Origin: Hymenobacter sp. UV11
Lineage (GTDB): Bacteria; Bacteroidota; Bacteroidia; Cytophagales; Hymenobacteraceae
Assembly (NCBI RefSeq): GCF_004684095.1
Contig: NZ_SRII01000016.1
Location: forward strand, 19,184 to 83,183
Direction: 5' to 3'
DNA length: 64,000 nt
The notes beneath the pieces are model-generated. The model searched no databases. It was not told where the DNA came from and worked only from the letters and a program-made list of their open reading frames with translations. A program made the translations under genes and the position numbers. This document shows positions 1 through 8,320 of the stretch, one piece after another (the first letter of the stretch is position 1; every line of letters starts with the position of its first letter).

Positions 1-1
1 G

Positions 2-418
2 TACGTTATCATTGACACAGCTCCAAACCTGGGGCCGCTCACCGTGTCGGCGCTGGTGGCCAGCGAGGCAGTATTCATTCCGCTGCAACCCAATTTGTTT
101 GGCAGTGAGGGCATGACTGCCCTCATTGAGATGGTGGCCCGCCTGAAGCGCAACTTCAATCCCGAGTTGCGGGTAGGGGGTATCTTTTTTACCAAATACT
201 CGCCTACCTACCGCAAGGCCCTACACCACCAGTACGCCCGGGATATCCAGGCCGACCCGGCCCTGACCGCGTTGATTATGCAGCAAACTATTCGGGAAAA
301 TGTTTCGCTGGATGAGGCTCAGAGTATGCAGCGCTCTGTCTACGACTGGGCTCCCAACTCAAATGGGGCTGCTGACTACCGCGGCCTTACTGCTGAAATT
401 CTCACCCGCATTTCCTAG
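2..418 (+). CDS. parA: ParA-family partition ATPase (C-terminal part)
   Basis: The reading frame is open from the window edge, so the 5' end of the gene lies outside. The first visible residues, YVIIDTAPNLGPLTVSAL, match the Walker B region of ParA/Soj ATPases, which segregate plasmids and chromosomes by ATP-dependent patterning on the nucleoid. About 138 residues remain, roughly the C-terminal half of the family. The Walker A motif would be upstream. It is followed after 8 bp by a small gene that could encode its DNA-binding partner, and then by an iteron array and replication initiator, which is the usual layout of a plasmid maintenance region. The GTG at position 44 is internal and should not be taken as the start. 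Confidence 0.88.
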   Translation, partial: YVIIDTAPNLGPLTVSALVASEAVFIPLQPNLFGSEGMTALIEMVARLKRNFNPELRVGGIFFTKYSPTYRKALHHQYARDIQADPALTALIMQQTIRENVSLDEAQSMQRSVYDWAPNSNGAADYRGLTAEILTRIS

Positions 419-426
419 CTCTCCCC

Positions 427-780
427 ATGGCTAAGCCTTCCATGACTGGCACGCGCCCCCGGGTGGCCGCGAGTGCCGACGATCTGATATACGGGGTGGA
501 GCCCGGTGTGCTCCCTACCCCCACACTAGCCCCCCCGGCGGCCCCCGCCGCCGCTGAGCCGCAAGCCCTACCGGTGAGCCGGGTGGTGTTTACCAACCAG
601 CTCAAGCCGGATGTTTACCGTGAGCTGCGCCAGTATGAGTACTGGGCGCACATGGAGCTGCACGAGGTGCTGCATGAAGCCTTGGTGGCTTACCTGGCCG
701 ACAAACCCGAAGCCAAAAAGGCCTTACCACCCAAGGTGGCTGCCAAAACCCTCAAACGCCTGATACGCAAGCCTAGCTGA
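427..780 (+). CDS. Small ParB-like / ribbon-helix-helix candidate partner of ParA
   Basis: This is a 117-residue protein starting 8 bp after parA and probably co-transcribed with it. Residues 1-55 are low complexity, rich in Pro and Ala, and probably disordered. The C-terminal half (about 58-100) reads as a beta strand followed by two amphipathic helices (VVFTNQLKPDVYRELRQYEY, then HMELHEVLHEALVAYL), which resembles a ribbon-helix-helix DNA-binding fold. The tail is lysine-rich. No catalytic motif is seen. Position and fold suggest a centromere-binding protein working with ParA. This is inference, because no family signature is strong enough to name it. Confidence 0.6.
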   Translation: MAKPSMTGTRPRVAASADDLIYGVEPGVLPTPTLAPPAAPAAAEPQALPVSRVVFTNQLKPDVYRELRQYEYWAHMELHEVLHEALVAYLADKPEAKKALPPKVAAKTLKRLIRKPS

Positions 781-1349
781 CGGGCAGGCCGGGTAACCTG
801 TGTGAACCAGCAAAGGGGGTAGGGCCACGGCTACTGGCACCTTATCGATTTTGCCTAGCGTAGTTTGATTGGCCAGGTATGGGCAATTTGCTTCATCGCG
901 GCAACGACTTGAAAACGCCTAGGGTATGTCTTGGAAGCCAACGCCCTAAAATACCCGCTACCGTGCGCTGTGAGCGCGCGGTAGCTACTGCTTGCTACTC
1001 CTCCATAGCAACTCATCGCTGAAGCTAGGAGCGCGTCTATTTCGCTGCCAGGCTGGGTAGGAGTTCATTGGCTCGCAAGGAGTGGTAGGGTGGGGGTAGG
1101 GAAGTGCCTGCCTCATGCCTCCGGTACGGATGCTTGCGCAGCGCGAAGTAGGCAAGCTTTTACTTAATATAAATTATATAAAATATTTTCGCCCAGTGTG
1201 CGGAGCCAGACTTGATGTTGAGCGTTTAAAAAGGAGGCAGTAAGGCTCTCAACTTTTTTACAAAAAAAACACTAGCTAGTCTTTACTTATTAATAAGCTT
1301 TATAGTCTTTATGGCCCTCATAACTCATTGTTCATCAGTTTTTTGCAAT
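781..1349 (+). other. Non-coding stretch between par genes and iterons, AT-rich toward the iterons
   Basis: No convincing gene is present. An imperfect inverted repeat at 958-984 (arms CTACCGTGCGC and GCGCGCGGTAG, one mismatch, 5-base loop) lies downstream of the par pair and could be a terminator or a partition site; no T-run follows it. From about 1158 to 1330 the DNA becomes strongly AT-rich, with runs such as TAATATAAATTATATAAAAT and a long A tract near 1261. This is the kind of easily melted element that lies beside plasmid iterons. I see no clear DnaA box. Confidence 0.5.
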
Positions 1350-1355
1350 GCCTAT

Positions 1356-1669
1356 CTGCTACCAAATTGCCGTTTCCTGCTACCAAATTGCCGTTTCCTG
1401 CTACCAAATTGCCGTTTCACGACTACCAAATTGCCGTTTTAGCTAGCCCTATCTGCTACCAAATTGCCGTTTCCTGCTACCAAATTGCCGTTTTAATAAA
1501 GCCCATCTGCTACCAGATTGCCGTTTCGGCGATTGCTATCTGCTACCAGATTGCCGTTTTGTAACGTGCACGGCATCTGCTACCAAATTGCCGTTTTGCG
1601 GGCAAAATGACCCGTTAAATCGCGGAAATTCGTACCTTGACTACCTTATCTGCTACCAAATTGCCGTTT
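1356..1669 (+). repeat. Ten direct iterons of a plasmid replication origin
   Basis: The 17-base core CTACCAAATTGCCGTTT is present ten times on the plus strand. Nine copies also carry the prefix CTG: 1356-1375, 1377-1396, 1398-1417, 1453-1472, 1474-1493, 1507-1526, 1540-1559, 1577-1596 and 1650-1669. The tenth is 1421-1439 with a GA prefix. The copies at 1507 and 1540 read CCAGATT instead of CCAAATT. Several copies are 21 bp apart, two helical turns. The array ends one base before the start codon of the Rep_3 initiator, so Rep binding here would both load the origin and overlap the rep promoter. A 78-residue open frame running through the array is only a translation of the repeats. Confidence 0.93.
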
Positions 1670-1670
1670 T

Positions 1671-2924
1671 GTGACCAGCCAGCTAACCGTTATTCCGCCG
1701 CGACCGGAGGTGCGACAACACAACGCACTGATAAACAGCTCATTTGTGTTGAATACCTTGGAGTGGCGCGCCTTCACGGCTATTCTGGCGCGCATCCATC
1801 CCGACGACGAAGAGTTCAAGGAATACTTCATCCCAGCCCCAGAACTGGTGGGGGAAGAAACCGGGGGAAGTGCTTATCTTCAAATAAAAAGTCTATCTAA
1901 ACGACTGCTGAATAGAACGTTATACGTAGAGCTATTGGGCCCGAACGGGGAGCGCGTGAGCAAGCCCGATTATGAATATATCTCCTTCATTACCAAGGCG
2001 CGCTACATGCGCCAGCGGGGGGGACTCTTCGTAAAGGTCAACCCGGATTTTATCCCGTATCTGCTGCAACTAACGCAACGCGGCAACTTTACCAAGAGCC
2101 TGACTACGGAGCTTAAAAGCCTGAGTAGCAGTCATTCCTTCAAGATTTATTGGCTATTGTCAGAGTACCGCACGTTTGGAACTCGTACTATTACGGTGGA
2201 AGACTTGCGGTTTCGGCTGGGTATCCGAGCGGATGAGTATGCTGACCGATTCAACAATTTTAAAGCAAAAGTATTGGATAAGGCGCAGGAAGAGCTGTCT
2301 GATACCGACTTATGCTTTGAAATGGAACTGCTACGCGAAGGCAAAGCAGTGAGGCAAATTCGCTTTACGTTTAATGCCAGCCCCCTGGTACTGGAGCCAT
2401 CTGCTACCAAATTGCCGTTAGCAACGGCGCATACGCCGCCAGAGCGGGAGGTTTGGGTCACCGAGCTACTTGCTTTGGGGGTAGGGGAGGCGGGCTGCGA
2501 GGTTATTCGCCGACACTTGGCAGAAGGTCAGTACCCCATTGACTACCTGAGCTATGTGCTGGAAGTAATGCGGCGCCCTCGCAAAGCTAAGATTCGGAAA
2601 CCGGCTGATTACGTTTACAAGTGTATTACGGGGAAGCTGTTGCTAGAAGAATTCTATCGTAGCCAAGAGCCTGTAGTGATGCCACCCATAGACAAGCCGA
2701 CTCGAAAAACAAGTATTAAATCGGTGCCAGTGGTGCCAGCTGAAACGGTTTTCACACTGCAAGAAGTACAGCAGATGTACGATAATCCAGGACCTTTTCT
2801 TAAGCGTAGCGAACGTGCAGCCACGTTTGAAGAGCACTTACAGCGTGTGTACTTAAGCCAGGGTTTTATGTTGGAAGAGCGTGCCGGTCAGCAAGTATTA
2901 GTTTTAAAAACCAATACTTATTAA
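1671..2924 (+). CDS. Rep_3-family plasmid replication initiator
   Basis: This 417-residue protein begins with GTG one base after the last iteron. An early stretch, RQHNALINSSFVLNTLEWRA at about residues 15-34, matches the start of the first winged-helix domain of RepB/RepE-type initiators. SSSHSFKIYWLLSEYR near 151-166 matches the conserved 'S..F.LY.LL' segment at the start of the second winged helix. Such proteins bind iterons as monomers to open the origin and repress their own promoter as dimers. The region after about residue 240 is a variable tail. The codons for S-A-T-K-L-P-L (about 2400-2420) coincide with an eleventh iteron copy. No Shine-Dalgarno sequence is visible, as is common in Bacteroidota. 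The gene is intact and most likely defines the replicon. Confidence 0.92.
   Translation: MTSQLTVIPPRPEVRQHNALINSSFVLNTLEWRAFTAILARIHPDDEEFKEYFIPAPELVGEETGGSAYLQIKSLSKRLLNRTLYVELLGPNGERVSKPDYEYISFITKARYMRQRGGLFVKVNPDFIPYLLQLTQRGNFTKSLTTELKSLSSSHSFKIYWLLSEYRTFGTRTITVEDLRFRLGIRADEYADRFNNFKAKVLDKAQEELSDTDLCFEMELLREGKAVRQIRFTFNASPLVLEPSATKLPLATAHTPPEREVWVTELLALGVGEAGCEVIRRHLAEGQYPIDYLSYVLEVMRRPRKAKIRKPADYVYKCITGKLLLEEFYRSQEPVVMPPIDKPTRKTSIKSVPVVPAETVFTLQEVQQMYDNPGPFLKRSERAATFEEHLQRVYLSQGFMLEERAGQQVLVLKTNTY
2401..2420 (+). repeat. Isolated eleventh iteron inside the rep coding sequence
   Basis: Bases 2401-2420 match the 20-base iteron CTGCTACCAAATTGCCGTTT at 19 of 20 positions (last base A), about 730 bp downstream of the array and in the same orientation. 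It lies in the linker after the second winged-helix domain, where the protein sequence is least constrained. Confidence 0.85.
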
Positions 2925-3154
2925 GTGCAATATTAAAAATATTAATATAAAATTTGTGTACCAATTTTTTATACCTCCACATAATTCAAATCAAGATTTT
3001 TACGGAAGTATAAAATAGTATTTCACGCTAGTTAGAAGCTTTATACTATTATAAACTAATTAGTAAGCAGCTAGTTAGGGTTATTATTTAACGTAATCCA
3101 CGTCATAAGGCCTGCCAGACTATTACAGCTTTGACGTCTGCGAACGCGGTCGCG

Positions 3155-3471
3155 TCAGTGAAAGCGCTGATTGTAGATTTCAATAGCCTTGCCATAATAG
3201 TTACTGCTGAACATGAGGTAGCCATAGCCGCCAAAGGTCCCCAATAGAATGAAAACGGGAACTGGGGCTTTGCTGAACGCCGAACCCGGCCCGCTTTCCT
3301 GGTCAGCTTGGTGTTTACTCACTAGCAACGCCACCGCCATCACGGGTCGCAGCGCTAGGCTCCAGCGCATTTGGGCACGAGGCCTTGTAGCGCACCAGCG
3401 CTGCTTGTCTTCCGCCGTGAATTCGAGCGCTGGGACGCTCGTCCACCCGGTAGCCACTTGCAAGGATAAGG
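3155..3471 (-). pseudogene. Possible 5'-truncated membrane protein cut by an IS3 element
   Basis: The minus frame ending at 3155 is open across the edge of the IS3-like element (about 3472), so its original start is lost. The roughly 104 residues outside the element contain two hydrophobic stretches, WSLALRPVMAVALLV and VPVFILLGTFGGYGYLMF, followed by a polar tail, which would suit a small membrane protein. I do not recognise a family. It may also be only a chance open frame in GC-rich DNA. Confidence 0.3.
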
Positions 3472-4315
3472 TGGTCAGGTAGAAATGGACACGGCGAAAG
3501 TAACTTTCCCTTGTCATGGAAGCAACAAAACCAGTCGGTAAACGGCACCGAACCAAGTATGATGCGGCCTTTCGGACCGAAGCAGTCCGCCGCGTCACCC
3601 AGGATGGACAGGCGGCAACGCGCGTCGCGCAGGCCATGGGCATGAGCGAGGCAGTCTTGGGCAAGTGGGTGCGGGCGGCCCGCGCCCAAGAGGCGCGTCC
3701 AGCCGGCAGCGAGGCGCTGGAACAGGAAAACTAGCAGTTGCGGGCCCAATTGGCCCGCGCCGAGATGGAGCGCGCTATTTAAAAAAAAGCGCTGACCATA
3801 TTTTCACAACCGACGGGCCGATGAAACGCTTCGTTTTCATGGCCTTACACGCTGGCTGTTGGCCGGTGCGTGAGCAGTGCCGCTTGCTGGCTGTCAGCCC
3901 CAGCGGCTACTACGCGTGGCGCAAGCGCACGCCGGCTACAGCCGAGCCCGCGCTTGCCGCCTGGCAAGTGGCAGCCCAGCGGGTGTTTACGACCCATGCC
4001 GGCCGCTATGGGCAACGCCGGCTGCGCGCCCAGCTGCGCCGCGAAGGCCATGCGGTGGGCCGGCAGCGGCTGCGCGGCTGGCTTAGCGCCAGCGGCTTAC
4101 ACACCCTCTGCACCCGCTCTAGCACCCGTCCCCCGCGCACCACCCAGGCTGACCCACAGGCCGTAGCCGCCGCCAACAAGTTGGCGAGCTGGCCAGCCTC
4201 CACTGCCCCAAATCAAATCTGGGTCGGCGATATCACCTACCTGGCCCTGGCCACTGGGAACTAGGCCTACCTGGCCTGCTGGCGCGATGCTTTTTCCCGA
4301 CGCGTGGTCGTGAGA
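3472..4315 (+). mobile_element. Degenerate IS3-family element, 3' end missing
   Basis: The left end TGGTCAGGTAGAAATGGACA at 3472 looks like an IS3-group terminal repeat. It is followed by an orfA (3516) and orfB (about 3821) in the usual order. No matching inverted repeat occurs on the right, and the orfB frame decays near 4262-4310, so about the last third of orfB and the right terminus are gone. The remnant separates the replication region from the xylan locus. Confidence 0.8.
3516..4264 (+). pseudogene. Broken IS3 transposase (orfA with nonsense codons, truncated orfB)
   Basis: OrfA begins MEATKPVGKRHRTKYDAAFR and carries the transposase helix-turn-helix (about residues 12-50). It is stopped by TAG at 3732-3734, although the following codons continue the normal QLRAQLARAEMER leucine-zipper segment. 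A second break falls at the usual ILKKAL motif, where an apparently missing T gives a TAA (3780-3782) just before an A8 tract. OrfB restarts at ATG 3821 (MKRFVFMALHAGCWPVREQC) and reaches the start of the DDE core, NQIWVGDITYLALATG, before a TAG at 4262. The D-D-E triad is incomplete, so the element cannot transpose by itself. Confidence 0.82.
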
Positions 4316-4373
4316 TGGCCCGCTAGTTTAGGACTACCTAGCGTTGTTTTCCGTTCCTACTATTGTGTGACCC

Positions 4374-5942
4374 CTACAAGGCGGCCTGTAGCTTAAGCAA
4401 ATAGACATCGTTCTCGCACAGCGGCAAGTTCAAGTGGAGCCGGCCATCGGCGCTGACGCGAACTTGCCGTTTCTCCTGTGGCTTACCCGTCGCCAGGGCT
4501 TTGAGCGAGGTTACCTGCTGCTTGCTTAGTTGGGCCGGGGAGCCCATTTCTATATATGATGTGTAGGCATCGTTGCGCTTATAGCCTACCTGCGAAATGC
4601 TCAATACATACGCGCCCTGGCGCAAGCCATTCACCTGAACCACTACCTCCCCTTTGCTTTTGGCTGGCAAGTCCTTGACAAAGTATTGTTGATTGTTAAT
4701 GCTATCCGGAAGCGTGCGGGTGTAGTCCCAGAGCAGCAGTTGTACGTTGCCTTTGCCGTCGGTGGTGGCCATTGACTGCCCATCGTTGTTGCGGAGTTCC
4801 GTGGGCGAGAGCGCGTTCAAAAACTGGTAAGCGAAGTACGCTGGCTTCTTGATGCCTTGCGTATTCATCAGGCCGAAGCCGCCGTGAAACGCTTCAGCGC
4901 GGGGGCCGGCTTCCTCAAAAATGTCCGAAAAAACCCAGTAGGACATCGATTGCGCGGTGCTACCCACCTGCTTCAACTTTTGTAAGATGTAGGCTGCCTG
5001 GTGGTAGCTGTCGTGGGTCGGGTCGGCAGGCGTGTAGGAAGAGCTCCATTCGGTGTAGTGCAGCTCCAGCTTGGGCATCGCAGATTGCTGAATTTCCACG
5101 CGGTTTTTCTGCACATCCACGCTGATGGCCTGCGCATCCTTGCTGAGCACGGTGCCGGTGGTCCCAAACTCATCGAGGAAGCCCTGGTTGACGCCGTAGG
5201 AATGCGTGCTGACAAAGTCCAGCGGCACCTTGTTTTGGGCGCAGAAGGCAATTGTCTCGGGAATCCAGGCGGCCCCGGCAGTGGCCGGGCCGCCTACCCG
5301 GTACCGGGCATCAACGCTTTTGATGGCGGTGGCCGCGTACTGGTACAGCTTAAAGTAATCGGCTTGCGTACCGGTCCAGAACCCGTCCAGGTTTGGCTCG
5401 TTCCAGACTTCAAAATACCAGCTCGCCACCTCCGCCGCGCCGTAACGGGCGGTAAAATGGGCGGTTAGCGCCTTAATCAAGTTTCCCCACTTCTCGTAGC
5501 TGCGCGGTGGGGTCACGTTGCCCCGCCACCAGAAAATAGTTTTGTCGCCGCTGGCCAGGGCCGCGGGCATAAAGCCCAGCTCGACAAAGGGCTTCACGTG
5601 GATGCTGAGCAAATAATCGTAGAGCGCATCGATGTACTGAAAATTGTAGTGCTCCTGGCCGCGGGCATCGACGCGGTAGAGGCCCATGTCATCGGTGAGC
5701 AAGCCGTGCATGCGAATGTAGCGAAAGCCGGCATCGTGCTTGATTTCAGCGAGTTGCTGCTGCCAATCGGCACGCAAGCCCTCATTGGCCCGCCCCGCCC
5801 CGACGCAGGTATTAAACGTCGGGCTAAGCTTGCCGCTGCTGGCCTTTACGTTAACCTCAATAACGCGGCGCTGGGCCCGGCCTGGCAGCGACAACAATAG
5901 AAGGCCACTTGCCGCAAAAACCATCATGGTTTTGAGAAACAT
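4374..5942 (-). CDS. GH39 beta-xylosidase-like glycoside hydrolase, secreted
   Basis: The product is 522 residues with a signal peptide (cleavage likely after GRAQ, residue 24). A GH39 (beta/alpha)8 catalytic domain spans about 30-400, followed by a beta-rich C-terminal domain. The acid/base is predicted as Glu182 in WYFEVWNEPN and the nucleophile as Glu298 in LHYTEWSSSY, both at the expected strand ends. GH39 enzymes are retaining beta-xylosidases that release xylose from xylo-oligosaccharides; a few members act on other beta-linked sugars. It is the last gene of the minus-strand xylan locus, 223 bp after the GH67 gene, and abuts the IS3 remnant just beyond its stop codon. Confidence 0.88.
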   Translation of the reverse strand: MFLKTMMVFAASGLLLLSLPGRAQRRVIEVNVKASSGKLSPTFNTCVGAGRANEGLRADWQQQLAEIKHDAGFRYIRMHGLLTDDMGLYRVDARGQEHYNFQYIDALYDYLLSIHVKPFVELGFMPAALASGDKTIFWWRGNVTPPRSYEKWGNLIKALTAHFTARYGAAEVASWYFEVWNEPNLDGFWTGTQADYFKLYQYAATAIKSVDARYRVGGPATAGAAWIPETIAFCAQNKVPLDFVSTHSYGVNQGFLDEFGTTGTVLSKDAQAISVDVQKNRVEIQQSAMPKLELHYTEWSSSYTPADPTHDSYHQAAYILQKLKQVGSTAQSMSYWVFSDIFEEAGPRAEAFHGGFGLMNTQGIKKPAYFAYQFLNALSPTELRNNDGQSMATTDGKGNVQLLLWDYTRTLPDSINNQQYFVKDLPAKSKGEVVVQVNGLRQGAYVLSISQVGYKRNDAYTSYIEMGSPAQLSKQQVTSLKALATGKPQEKRQVRVSADGRLHLNLPLCENDVYLLKLQAAL

Positions 5943-6150
5943 GTACTTGTCCTTAAGCTTAGGTGATGGGAAAACGGAGAAATGAGTAAATTAATCACGC
6001 CAGCTGAGCCAGGGTTAAGCAGGCGCGTCGCCATCTGGTGGGCAAACCTAAACCGCATTGGCAAGAACTGAGCGCAGGTTTCCCATTGGTTGGCATGGTA
6101 GCGGCAGTGGTACCGGTGGTGCCGGGACCACTGCCGCCTGCAAACGCTGA

Positions 6151-6179
6151 GCCCCCGGCCAGCGCCTACCGCCGGGGGC
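6151..6179 (-). other. Hairpin spanning the stop codon of the GH67 gene
   Basis: Arms GCCCCCGGC (6151-6159) and GCCGGGGGC (6171-6179) pair perfectly around an 11-base loop that contains the GH67 stop codon (6166-6168). No T-run follows, so this is more likely an RNA-stabilising or attenuating stem than an intrinsic terminator. Confidence 0.4.
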
Positions 6180-8241
6180 GTTGCGCATCGTTGGCAATGA
6201 CGCCGTCCAGCGTGTGCATGGGCGGCTCCACGGTGGCGGGGATGGGCAAGTGGCTGAACTGCTGGAAGTAGAGCAGGCAGGCATCCTTCCAGAGCACGGC
6301 GTTGCCGCTTTGGGCGCGCAGCTTGTCTTGCACCGCGGCAAACCGCTCGGCATCCACGTAGGGCCGGGCTGCGTCCCAGGTTTGCTGAAACTGCCGCACC
6401 TGGTGCACCCCCAGGTCGTAGTGCAGGGCCAGCTCGTCCCAGAGGGTGCGGCCGCTCTTCATCTTGAAATCCCACGGGAGGTGGTGGAACCAGAGCAGGT
6501 ACTCGTCGGGACAGGTAGCGGGGTTGTTGAACTGGGCGGCCAGGGGCTCGTGGTACTGGCTCACGGCGTTGCTGCCGGCGGTGGTGCGGTCAAAGCCCAC
6601 GCCATTGAGGGCGGCCTGGTGGTAGTAGGGCGGCGTCCAGTCGGGGCGCATCTGGGGCGGGGCCCACCAGGGGCCGGGGCCGTAGTGGTCGTGGGTAGCC
6701 GACATGATGTGGTGCAGGCCCAGGGGCATGGAGTAGTTTACGGCGGCCTCGCGGCTGGCCAGCATCAGCTGCTGCACCGGGGCCAGGAAACGGGTGTTCC
6801 AGTCGGCAGCGCTCGGGGCCGGCTGGCCGGCCGGGCCGGTGGCCGACCCAGCGAACGTCAGCCGGAGCCACTCTTCGGCTATCTGGCTGCTCTTAATGGT
6901 GTTATTCCAGGCCAGGCGGCCGAAGGCGTACCAGTTGGCCTGGCCAAAATCCTGGCCGGTCCAGTTGGTAGCCAAGCCCACGTTGGCCACGCCGGCCATG
7001 GCCGAGTGCTGCTGCGGGTACACGCTGCCGTCGGTGCAGCGGGCCACGGTGCTGCCGGGGCCGGCCTGGTAGGTGTCGCTGCCCAGGGTTTCGGCCCACA
7101 TGGGGGCCAGAAAAACCAGGTCGGTGGCGTGGCCCAGGTACTCCTGGGTAATCTGGAATTCGGGCATCACGGCGGTTTTTTTCAAGGCCCCAAACAGGGG
7201 GCTGAATGGCTCGCGGGGCTGGAAATCAATCGGCCCGTTTTTCACCTGAATAATGACGTTGTCGCGGAATTTGCCGTCGAGGGGCACAAATTCGTTGTAG
7301 GCCTGCTTGGCGCGGTCCTTATCGGTGGGGCTGTACACGAAGGCGCGCCACATCACCAGGCCGCCGTAGGGGCGCACGGCATCGGCGAGCAGGTTGGCCC
7401 CGTCGGCGTGGGTGCGGCCGAAGTCCTGGGGCCCCGGCTGGCCCTCGCTGCTGGCCTTCACCAAAAAGCCCCCGAAGTCGGGAATCAGCGCGTACACTTC
7501 CTTGGTCTTGTTTTTCCACCAGCTGATGACGGCCGGGTCCAGCGGGTCGGAGGTTTTGAGGCCGCCCAGCAAGGCCGGCGAGGAGAATTTCACGGCCAGA
7601 AAAACTTTCACCCCGTAGGGCCGCAGCTCGTCGGCAATGGCCTTGGTGCGGGCCAGGTAGGGGGCCGAGAGCATCTGCGGCGAGGAATTCACGTTGTTAA
7701 GCACGGCCCCGTTAATGCCCACCGAGGCATCGGCGCGGGCGTAAGCCTGCCACCGGGCCTTGTCCTGCGCGTTCACCGCAAACGCGCTGTCCTTGCGCCA
7801 GAAAATGGACTGGCCGGCGTAGCCCCGCTCAATCGAGCCGTCGAGGTTGTCCCAGTGGTTGAGCACGCGCAGCTCGTAGGAAGGGTTGGAAACGCCCGCG
7901 GCCAGCGGCTCGCCGGTTTGCTGGCGGCGCAGCAGCTCAAACGCCCCGTACAGCAGTCCCGCCTCGGTGGCGGCCTCCACGCTGGTGGCTCCTAGCCGAA
8001 ACCCGTCGTTCCGCAGGGCTTTATCCTTCTTGATAGTCAGCCGAACGGTAGCCCCGGCCGCGCCCTGCCAGCCGCGTTGCAGCTCCTGCTTAGCTGTGGC
8101 CAGCAGGGGCGAGCTTTTGGCGGCAGTAACCACCGTGACCGGCGCGGCCGGGTGCGGCCGTAGCCAAAGCTGGTGGCCGTCCTCAGCCTTGAGCGCCAGG
8201 GCCCCGCACAGGAGTAGGATACTGAAAAAGAGTTGTTTCAT
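6166..8241 (-). CDS. GH67 alpha-glucuronidase, secreted
   Basis: This 691-residue protein has a signal peptide (residues 1-19). It shows the three-part GH67 layout: N-terminal beta-sandwich, (beta/alpha)8 barrel and C-terminal helical domain. The acid is predicted as Glu266 in SSEGQPGP and the two inverting-base carboxylates as Asp339 in NGPIDFQPRE and Glu367 in QITQEYLG. Their spacings (73 and 28) match the known GH67 triad. The enzyme removes (4-O-methyl)glucuronic acid from the non-reducing end of xylo-oligosaccharides. This points to glucuronoxylan as a substrate of the locus and complements the neighbouring beta-xylosidases. It is close to GH43 upstream (79 bp) and is probably in one transcript with it. 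Confidence 0.95.
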   Translation of the reverse strand: MKQLFFSILLLCGALALKAEDGHQLWLRPHPAAPVTVVTAAKSSPLLATAKQELQRGWQGAAGATVRLTIKKDKALRNDGFRLGATSVEAATEAGLLYGAFELLRRQQTGEPLAAGVSNPSYELRVLNHWDNLDGSIERGYAGQSIFWRKDSAFAVNAQDKARWQAYARADASVGINGAVLNNVNSSPQMLSAPYLARTKAIADELRPYGVKVFLAVKFSSPALLGGLKTSDPLDPAVISWWKNKTKEVYALIPDFGGFLVKASSEGQPGPQDFGRTHADGANLLADAVRPYGGLVMWRAFVYSPTDKDRAKQAYNEFVPLDGKFRDNVIIQVKNGPIDFQPREPFSPLFGALKKTAVMPEFQITQEYLGHATDLVFLAPMWAETLGSDTYQAGPGSTVARCTDGSVYPQQHSAMAGVANVGLATNWTGQDFGQANWYAFGRLAWNNTIKSSQIAEEWLRLTFAGSATGPAGQPAPSAADWNTRFLAPVQQLMLASREAAVNYSMPLGLHHIMSATHDHYGPGPWWAPPQMRPDWTPPYYHQAALNGVGFDRTTAGSNAVSQYHEPLAAQFNNPATCPDEYLLWFHHLPWDFKMKSGRTLWDELALHYDLGVHQVRQFQQTWDAARPYVDAERFAAVQDKLRAQSGNAVLWKDACLLYFQQFSHLPIPATVEPPMHTLDGVIANDAQRPRR

Positions 8242-8320
8242 GTGGGTGGATTCGGGGTTGTTGAGTAATCTTAGGGAGGCCAGGTTCTAGCGCTTGCCGC
8301 CTGGGTAACCCTACCCCCCC

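Noticed and set aside
1328..1564. 78-residue open frame with a repeated SATKLPF-like peptide
   Set aside because: It is only the translation of the tandem iterons; frame and length follow the repeat units and no start signal or homology supports a protein.
1356..1669. Possible CRISPR array
   Set aside because: Repeats are 17-20 bp with spacers of 1-53 bp, no cas genes are near, and the array abuts a Rep_3 initiator, so iterons are the right call.
6181..7995. 604-residue plus-strand open frame opposite GH67
   Set aside because: It is antisense to an intact GH67 gene with full catalytic triad. Its composition (Gly, Val, His, Gln-rich) is typical of antisense frames in GC-rich genes.
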